A DNA stretch of 64,000 nucleotides from Strongylocentrotus droebachiensis (taxonomy: Eukaryota > Echinodermata > Echinoidea > Camarodonta > Strongylocentrotidae). This document shows, in pieces, positions 48,601 to 58,500 of the stretch. The notes under the pieces were generated by a model that was given only the letters and a program-made list of their open reading frames with translations, was not told where the DNA came from and did not search any database. The position numbers and the translations under genes are program-made. How positions within the stretch are numbered: position 1 is the first letter of the stretch; every line of letters starts with the position of its first letter. The DNA lies in assembly GCA_035222895.1 (NCBI GenBank), contig JAVYIG010000091.1:248001-312000 (forward strand), read 5' to 3'.

Positions 48601-51600
48601 AAACAATTATTGAAGAGCCTGATTTGCTATTCAAGATGGCAGCTTTCATGACTCTAATATTAGACAACAACCGTCTCGGAAAACCTTTAAAAAATATCAT
48701 TTATTGACAAATTGAAAACACGATTCTTTTAAAATTGAAAATAAAACATGATTCAAGACGGAAATACGAATGTCTAGTACTTTTCTTCACAAATGTTTAC
48801 GTTTAGAGCAGTTTTTTAATGTGAAATTCGTGCTGGTCGGAAGCAGTGTTTTTCATCAGGAGTGGGCAGAAGTCCTCCGTGCTGGTCGAGCCCGGCCGGC
48901 CGGCCCGCCCAGTGCTGACCGCCGTGGCTCTGCCGAACCGAACCGAACACGAACATAGCGTCTGACTTACAGCACTAGTTGTCACCATCACCATCATCTC
49001 TACCACTATCATCATGATCATCTCCTCCACCACCATCATCACCCTCATCATCACACTCATTATCACCACTACCATCACATCCACCATCATATCAATGATT
49101 GTACCTTGAGAGGATCCACTTGGTAGCTGATCTCCTGGATCTGATCATCCACCACCTTGAACTGAGTCTCTACTTCTGAGAGCTGTTTGCGAGCTGCCCT
49201 GAAGTTCTTGGAGAACCTCTCCAGCTTCTCCTTGTGTTCGTTGATCTTGGCCTCCATCTGTCGGACCTCCTCCTCCAATTCTGCCACGTTGGTCTCTTCT
49301 TCTCCCTCGCCTTCTGCCTCCAGCTGAGTGATTTGCTGGAAGGCCAGTTAAAATGTTGTTGATGTGAGGTAAAATCTTTGCCAGGAAGTGTTGCATGTTT
49401 AAAGTGTAAGTTACATGTTGTACTACTCTATTTAAAATATGAGCTTCATATATTACTTCTGTAAAGAGATTTAGCAAGATTAAATACACTTTCATTTCAA
49501 AAAAAGACTTGTGAGTAGACTACTTGACACAGTACGCGCTCGCATAAAATAGGGGACGCACAGAACCCAAACCTGACTTGGGCTTCTTACGCACTGGGTG
49601 AAGTTTTTATCAGGTTGATTTTATACTTTCCAGCATTACACAACTCATTTTTGTAGGTGACTGGTACACATCAAAGCATTGTCATCTACCGTATTCTAAA
49701 GGGTTCCGTTTGATTCTTCATCTTTGTAGTAATTATCACAATCATAAAGTAATTCTAAATATATTACTCATTGCGGATATAGTATCCAAAATAATATCGC
49801 TAGTGACATTCGTTTGTCTCGCAATTTATGGCCAACAAGGGATCTAAAAGATCCTGACGTTTTGTGTGACGCTGCTACAGGTGATAAAATATATTGTAAG
49901 CAAGCGTCTTTTATACTCTACGGGTGGACCGGCGGTCAAATAATTAGAACAATAACAGACAAAGCCTATCGGTCGAAGCACACGGGTGCTCAACCAATCA
50001 ACGTGCCGTCGGCTCTGTCGAACTGACAACTCAGCCGTAGCTGAACATGCTTGAGATAACCAACATCAGCCAGACTGGGACGGGGTTCAATGCCCTTCCC
50101 AAGAACGACATTGGTACACACGGAGGGTTAAAGAAGCTATCAATATATGTCTCAATCCCAATAATTTCAACAGAGACAACGGGATCGATATCGCAGAATT
50201 TTGGATGCGTACAAAAGGCCGCCATGACACTCCCCGTCCAGCCAGCCCGCATCGAGCCAGCGGCCCGTTGATTGGTTGAGCATGCCATTGTTCTCGCCCG
50301 GCAGGCGAGCCGAGGGCCCGCTGATTGGTTGAGCACCCGTGTGCTTCGACCAATAGGCTTTGTCCGTTATTGTTCTAATTATTTGACAGCCGGTCCACCC
50401 GGTCCACCTGTAGAGTATAAAAGACGCTTGCTTACAATATATTTTATCACCTGACGAAGTGTAGCAGCGTCACACGAGACGTTGTGATCTTTTAGATCCC
50501 TTGTTGACCATACATTGCGAGACAAACGAATGTCACTAGCGATATTATTTTCGATACATAAAGTAATTGTTGTACTTATTACTGCAGAATCAGTATATTG
50601 AATTTGTGAGACATAGGAGAGCAGGCATCACAAGCGCCAAGCAGGTGGATACCGGCACTATACAAGATGCCATCATCATCATCGTCATCATCATCATTGT
50701 TACTCACATTGTTAATTCTGCCTATTTTATCCTCCAGCTTCTTCCTCTGTTGCTGTGCTGTTTTCTTTAGATTCTCATTCTCATTTACATCTTGCCTCAG
50801 AGCCTGAATCTTTTGCTTTACTTCATTCAGTGCCTTTTGGTGTTCACTCATATCTCTCCTTCTTTCACTATATTATTCGGATAAAAAGAGAAATGAACAT
50901 GCTTTATTTTATTCAAAGCAACATTACAAGGGCATTAATACACAAACATTTTGTGCCACTTACATTACCTATTTCAAAGTTGGCATCTACATTTTTCAGT
51001 TAAACATGTTATGTCATGTCAGCTTTATTAATTAAGGAGAAGTTCACATACCTGTAGCAACAGGGGGAAAAAAACTTTAGAATGTCACATATGTTACAGA
51101 TCGCATCTAGGACTTTAGAATATTGAATTATTGTATAAGATAAATAGCCTTACTAGAGCTTAGGTCAGACAAAATCCACAAGACTTGGTAATGTATCAGA
51201 CAAAAAATGACCCAACACCTTGGATTTGCCCATTTGTCAAGAAGATACACTGAAACAAAAAATAGACTATTGTCGAACCTGATCTCGTTGTCAGTGTCTC
51301 CCCGGAGAATCTTAGCGCTCTTCTGCATGGACGAGTAGTAGCGCTGCTCAGCACCGGCATAAACCTGATCACCTTCTATAGTGAAGGCCTCCCTGCAGTT
51401 CCTAGGGGGCTGTCTCAGGTAATTCCGGGCATCCTTGCTTCTCTCAATCAATAAGATGCTCTCTACACCACGCTGAAGATAGGATTAAAAGCACACTGTC
51501 AATGTCAATGTCAATAAAAGGTATCAATGTATAAATCCTTGGCTATGTGATTTCAAGATATGATGACACGACTTTGTGTCAGATTGAAAATGATACATAC

Positions 51601-52524
51601 AATTGTTGGAAAAATTACAACTAAGAATAATTCGCAAAAGGGAAAACAAATATATATATGCCAATATTCTTCAAGAACTATCTGTACCCCACCCTTACAA
51701 AAAAAAACCATGGTATACCATGGTACTACCATGGTTGTTATGGTATTACCATGGTATTACCATAATAACCATGGTACTACCATGGTAGGCATAATTATAC
51801 CATGGTACTACCATGGTACTACCATTCTGCCATGGTACTACCATGGTACTACCATGGTACTACCGTACTTCCATGGTATTACCATGGTACTACCGTACTT
51901 CCATGATATTACCATGGTACTACCATAATAACCATGGTACTACCATGGTACTACCATGGTGCTACCATACTACCATGGTACTACCATGGTACTACCGTAC
52001 TTCCATGGTATTACCATGGTATTACCATAATAACCGTGGTACTACCATGGTACGCATGATTCTACCATGGAACTACCATGGTACTACCATGGTACTACCG
52101 GACTTCCATGGTACTACCATGGTACTAACCTTGGTACTACCATGGTTAACATGATTCTGTGTTTGGCACTAGTTTGTCATTTGTTTTTGCTCTTTTTCAG
52201 TTTCCTTATAACTTATTGATATACCGAATCGTTTGCTCAAGGTAACTTTGGGCATGGTTTAAACACACGAAGTATAACCGAGTGTGTTACAGACCTACTC
52301 AAAGTTACCTCATGCACACAATTCCACCGACCCACAAAATCTGTTTCAAAGAATGGACTTTAAATTTTGAAAACAAAAACAACAACAAATTAGCGGACGC
52401 ATGAAACCAAATAAAAAAAACATAAGAATTAATAACAAAATAAAAATAAAAATATTTCAGAATCATGAAGAAAAATCAAAACAATTATAATAATTATTGT
52501 TCAAAAATATTTGAAAAGAATTGT

Positions 52525-52555
<31 letters not shown>

Positions 52556-55500
52556 AGTATCATTAAAAACAAAATTGTTATGAATATAAAAAAATATTCA
52601 AACAAAAATATAAGAATTATTGTAGAAAAAAAAAATGTATTTAAAAAAATGATATCGCGTGAATCCAGTACAATTATGTAATTTCATAGTCCTTAAGTTT
52701 TCTAAGATTTTAGTTGAAATGAAAAACTGACAAAAGTGACAATTAAAAAATACATCTAGCAATCTGACTTAAGTTTATTATTTTAACAAATTCATTAATG
52801 TAGTTAAAACGTTTGCAATTATTATTAGGGGAAAGCAGGAGTTGAAAACCTTTTTTCATTTGGCCATTTATCAATGGTGTGTACATTAGAAATTGTGCAA
52901 CAGCTTGAAATATCATAAAGAAGGTCATACCTACAGGCCCCATATACATATACACACATACACACACATACACACACGTACTACACACAGCCAATCCTTT
53001 GGAACCGTTGTGCAATATAACCCTGCATATTTTGAATGGCTAGCTATGTGTACTGTGTACGTGTCAAAGGATCGCTGTACAAAGCTTGCATTGGGAATAG
53101 TGCACGCACAAGCTACACTATATAGCTACTGTGTGCATTATAAATTCACAATGTAGCTTTGCCTATATAGACAGGAGCTAGACTGAATCTTGGTGTTTTC
53201 TCTGCAAAATAATGCTGAATACTGAGTTTTCCTGCTAATCTACAACAGTATGGGTAAGTTTAAGAATCATCTACCTTATTTACAATATGTACATAGATCT
53301 ACTCGATGTCTAGATAGTTATTTATGACAGTGTTAACTGGGACTTAAAACACATTCCGACAGGATAAGACTGAACATGTATGATCCCATGTACGTAATTT
53401 GATGTAGGATCTTGATGGGTTTATGGGGCAGATATCATTCGAAGCAAAATTTGTCCATTTACATACACATTAACTCTGCTGTGATTATAGTATCATTGCT
53501 CGCAGGATTTAATGTTTTATTCTTTTTAGAACATACTGCATAAAAACCCAGCATATTAACGAATTACGCTTAATCGATGTCATGTCTGCGTCTGTGACTG
53601 TGTGATTTTATGTTGACAGTTGTTGATATTCATTTTTTTAATTTTTTATAGACTCTAATTCAAAATTGTCTTTTTTAAATTACAGATATAGACGCAACAT
53701 GACAAATGAGTAGTTTCCATATCGACCTCGTTCTTTATCATCATCTTCACCAATATACATCAACGCCACCATCACCATGTCTTTGACGTCGACCTCCGTT
53801 TTCGCGTTTGAACTTTGAAGATTGTTGCGAACTCTAATAATGAATTGGATATTGGCATTATCAACGTTTTTTCTGTCTTTGAACACTAGTCTCATCGAAC
53901 TTTGATTAAAGGTAAGAACCTCCTTTTTACCTTCTTCGATTTGCGTTTCGTCGTTTGCAGGTCTGATCCTGACTCCGATTAATGATGACCTAACCTATCG
54001 TTCTGTCTTCAATCACCCTCGACGTCAAACTCTATACCGCGTTCCACCATCGCCGAACACGGACTCCGCATCCGATCGACATCGCCGACTCTTGACTGTC
54101 GTTCATCATTCATTTTTGAACTGTACTATGATCACCGACATCATCTACGATCTGCCAAGAAGGCCTAGTCACCAATTGTTTCTTCAAATTTCGTCTTTCG
54201 ACTGAATTCGAGTACGACATCGTCAACGAATCTCGCACCTCCGCTGGAAGGACAGTTTTTTATAATGTACTATGTAATTTGAATATGAGCGGCAGTCTTC
54301 CGCTATAGAAATAGACTAACCACTTTAAAATATTGTTGTGTGCTGAAAATGTTTAGTGTCCTGTATAATGATGTTACAAGCGGCAGTCTTCGCTATAGAA
54401 ATAGACTTCAGTTTTCGACTGTAAATTGTTTTATATATTTTACGCGAGCTAGATTTTAGCTCGTTTGAATAAACGTTTTTTTAAAGTAAACATATTGTTT
54501 CCATTGTTTGATGTTTAATACGTCATATGATCATTCAACAATAATGATCAACATGATTGTGATGTCTTTTGTTAACAGATCGTGTTTGCGAGAAAAGCGG
54601 CTGAATGGATAATTGAGTTGAAAGTGGACATGCCAGCTCCTGTCATTTTTGCGTCTACTTTGCAGACCACTAGCATGCTATTTCAAAATTAAATAAACAA
54701 GGGCTGGCAAATATTATGAGGAATACTGTGTTGAAAGTGCTTTAATTATGTAGTAGATTTGTAAATTATACCATGGTACTGGACCACAATAATACCGTGG
54801 TATACCATGGTACTGTACCACGGTAGTATACCACGGTACTGTACCATGGTACTGGAACACAATATATACCGTGGTATACCATGATACTGTACCACGGTAG
54901 TATACCACGGTACTGTACCATGGTACTGGAACACAATAATTATATACCGTGGTATACCATGGTACTGTACCATGGTATACCACGGTATTATTGTGGTACA
55001 GTACCGTGGTACAGTACCGTGGTATACTACCGTGGTACAGTACCATGGTATACCACGGTATTATTGTGGTCCAGTACCATGGTACAGTACCGTGGTATAC
55101 TACCGTGGAACAGTACCATGGTATATACCACGGTATTGTGGTCCAGTACCATGGTACAGTACCGTGGTAGTATACTATACCGTGGTACTACCGTAATAAT
55201 TGTCATGGTACTACCATGGTAGTACCATGGTTATGTACCGTGGCCAATATACCGTCTACCATGGTACAGTACCATACCATGGCACTACCATGGTACTACC
55301 ATGGTACTACCATGGTTTTTTTTTGTAAGGGCAATAGACACTCTGTATCTTTTTCAAAAATTTGAAACATTTCATTAAAAGACCCCGGCCTGTACAATTA
55401 TTAAATTGATGGATAAAACCACCTGACCGGAAAAGTTGACCAGAAAAGTGTGACCGACTGATCGACCACTCAATCAATAGTGACGGTCAGATCAGGGCAA

Positions 55501-58500
55501 CATAATAGAAGGAGATGTGATTGATCGAACTCAATCATAATTGGGGACTTGAGTTCAATTCAGATTGATCACTCTTCTTTACAAGACAGGACTAAGGTGA
55601 AGTACTATGAACTTTACCTGATCGACAAGAGTGTTGAAGATTACTGGGTTGCTGACATCAACGATATCTAGAAAGCCGGGGAAGTCGTTACTCTGTACAG
55701 ATGTACGACAGATGTCATACCGGTTTGGCTGTTTAGTGACCAAGATTGATGAGAAGGGTGAAAGAGGAGGTATTATAAACAGTATCTAGATAGTGTTATG
55801 TCATCAAATATGGGCTTGAAATTATGTACACTTGCAGCAATAAAAGGATTGTATGACACATGCCCCAGTGACATCTGCTGCACAGTCCCTATTATTTCTT
55901 AATTTCAATCCTTGAAGACACACTTAACATAACCCTAACGCTCGACAATTTTAATTGCACAAATTGCACGTTCAGACACAGAGCGACCTTACTAGACTTT
56001 GTAAGCCTAGATTTAGGGTCAGTGTGCGCCAGAGGCTCGACAAGCATGACAACGGAAGCTTCTGTGAGACCTGGGCCCTAGCGTTTCACGGACGTGGATC
56101 GAACGTCGTGGGTGAAACTGGGGCCACTCCCAAACTAGAATTTACGGGTCGTTGCATTGCAAAAAAGCAGTAAGACACAGAGCTTGACCCAAAAGGGGAG
56201 ATCAGTGTGACGACTTCTACATGACTGGCCGACCCGAGGGCGTAGCATCCAAAAGACCCAATGGTATGGGGGAGAGAGAAGTCTCAAGCATGAGCCGTGA
56301 AGTCCTCCTGGCACCAAGGGGGGCGGGTGCAACCACGATCCGGTAGTCTCTTCGCAGGAAGCCCCAAGCACCACCGTGATAGGAGGGGGAAGCTTTGGTA
56401 CCAGATCGATCCGCAAGGTCAGGTTGGGTCCAAACCCGGCGAATGCGGACAGGGTTAAACCAAACCGAGGTCTGGGACATGTGATTAATAAAACCGGACA
56501 GAGTCTACTGCATACGAGGAAGACCTGTACCACCAGAGGTCAGCCGAGAGGCTGGGGGCTTCGCCCACCAGCTTTCCTCAGCAAAGAGCTTCAAGTATTT
56601 GAGAGGCTCAGCTTGATCGACCGCAGCGGAGAAAGGGTTGGCGTCTGTAAAAAGGCTGACCTCTTCTCCCAGTCTTAGTCTAATGTCTGCCCAAGGCAGA
56701 CTTCGACTTTGAAAGAGATGTGGCAGAAAGATGCTATAATCTACGAATACCTGCCAGCAGAGAAGTCAGCACCTTGGCCTCACCTGACGGTTCGTGCTCA
56801 GCAGAGCTGTCAGATGGTCTCTTACAGCTCCCAAACACCCGTCTGAGATGAGGGAACCGGCCCTGCGTGACTGTAGCTGCACAAACACTAGCTGAGTCAC
56901 TCTGGGCTTTCGCATGATCTCTCACGCCTCGCAAACACCCATGACAGGTGACCGTGAGCCAGATCTCAGAATCGGATATCCGGGGACCGGATCCGAAACC
57001 CGAACCGGTAACCCGGGACCAAATCCGTAACCGAATCGGTAACCAGGGACCGAATCCGAAATCGAAACGGTAACCCGGGCCAGGATACGGATAACCACCA
57101 GGTCCAGATATGGATATATTGGACAAGGCCTGCAGAACAGGGCGGTCCGATATTTTGTATATTTTGCTTGTCTCTCTCTCAACCACCTGTCTGTGACGGG
57201 AGAGAGAGAGAAAGAGATTCACTCAAGTTGACACCTCGGACTTATCGGACAGGCCATGGGCAGGGCAGTCGGACATTCTCTTTTGGCTTGAAACCACCAG
57301 TTTGTGATGGAAGGGAGCCGACTCCTGAGTTATCTAGCTCAACGGAACACCCTAACCAACAATAAGGCGCTAAGCCAGGACAGAACGCCCAGCTAAGCGG
57401 CGAAAACAAAGCTTGCAAACCGGTTGCGAAAATAGGAAATGCAGGGCAGAAATGAAAGTTCAAATTCTGCCTAAATTAAGAAAAGTAACGGGGAACCCGT
57501 ACCACCAAATTAATTATAATTATAATGAGGACGGAATTAAATGCGCAAAACTAACTAAGCCGCGCCGAAAAGGATAAAAATTCTCAATTTTGAACAGTGA
57601 CTTAGCTGTAGATTAGACTTAGCTGTAGTTCTCTCGACGTGCGAGAATTTAAAGAGGAAGATGGCGGGCGTGCAGTTGCGCACATGAACCCTGGGAAGGC
57701 GATGTATTGGGGTGGGGGATGCGTGAATGTGACGTTTTAGTTCTCGATGGCTGCATAGTTTAGGTAAGCTAGCAAATAATAGGTAGATACATTGATTTAT
57801 TGAGGTAAATCTACTAACAGAGATAAAATATAGACCAGATCTAATAGTCTAGACTAAACCACTCGCACTCCACTAGCATTCCAGCAAAGCATAGAGAGTC
57901 AATGCGTTCATGCGCACATACCGGTACGTATGGTGAAATTGAAAGTGCATATCGGAGTGACAACGAGCGGTCTAAACTGAAACTCTTGAGGCCTCTAACA
58001 GTTAGTATTCTTTTCTAAGTGGAATATATTACCCTAAATTTTTTCCTATTCTCAGCTGCAGTCTTGCAGTCTTCTCTTCCTTTTCTGAATCCCAATCCTT
58101 TCTTGGTGGCTTGATAGTATCGGTAGATTCCAGCCATAGAATTGAAAAAACGAAACTAAGCGTAAAAGCATGAATGCCAACAAAAATAATGATAAACATA
58201 AACACTGTAGGCTCTTTGCCCACTCATTTGATAGTTTGTGTTCTAAAGGAAACTGACGCCAGACTGACAAGAACGCGCACGCAAAATAATGAAAGGACTG
58301 TGGTATGGGTCTAGGCAAAAAGCGGCCTCTGCTTGCGACTTCTCTGTGAAAAAGAGGGTGATTTAGGCATTAAAATGTCTTTAAAAAGGCAAAGTATGAT
58401 ATTAATTGAAAAAAAGAGACATTTATCAAAAAAATAATATGTATTTGATATCCCCAGAACGTTTCTGCCATTTCGTCATTCCTAATTATGAATTACAATG

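Noticed and set aside
51560-55222. Frames rich in [11 protein letters not shown] or similar
   Set aside because: They are translations of the ACCATGGTAC repeat arms.
56135-57222. Pro/Arg-rich minus-strand frames in the GC-rich island
   Set aside because: Several overlapping frames are equally open because of GC-rich composition; no family motif was seen.
58029-58223. 64-codon frame with one membrane-like segment
   Set aside because: It begins at GTG with a stop codon directly before it; the first ATG is eight codons in, and there is no conservation or context.
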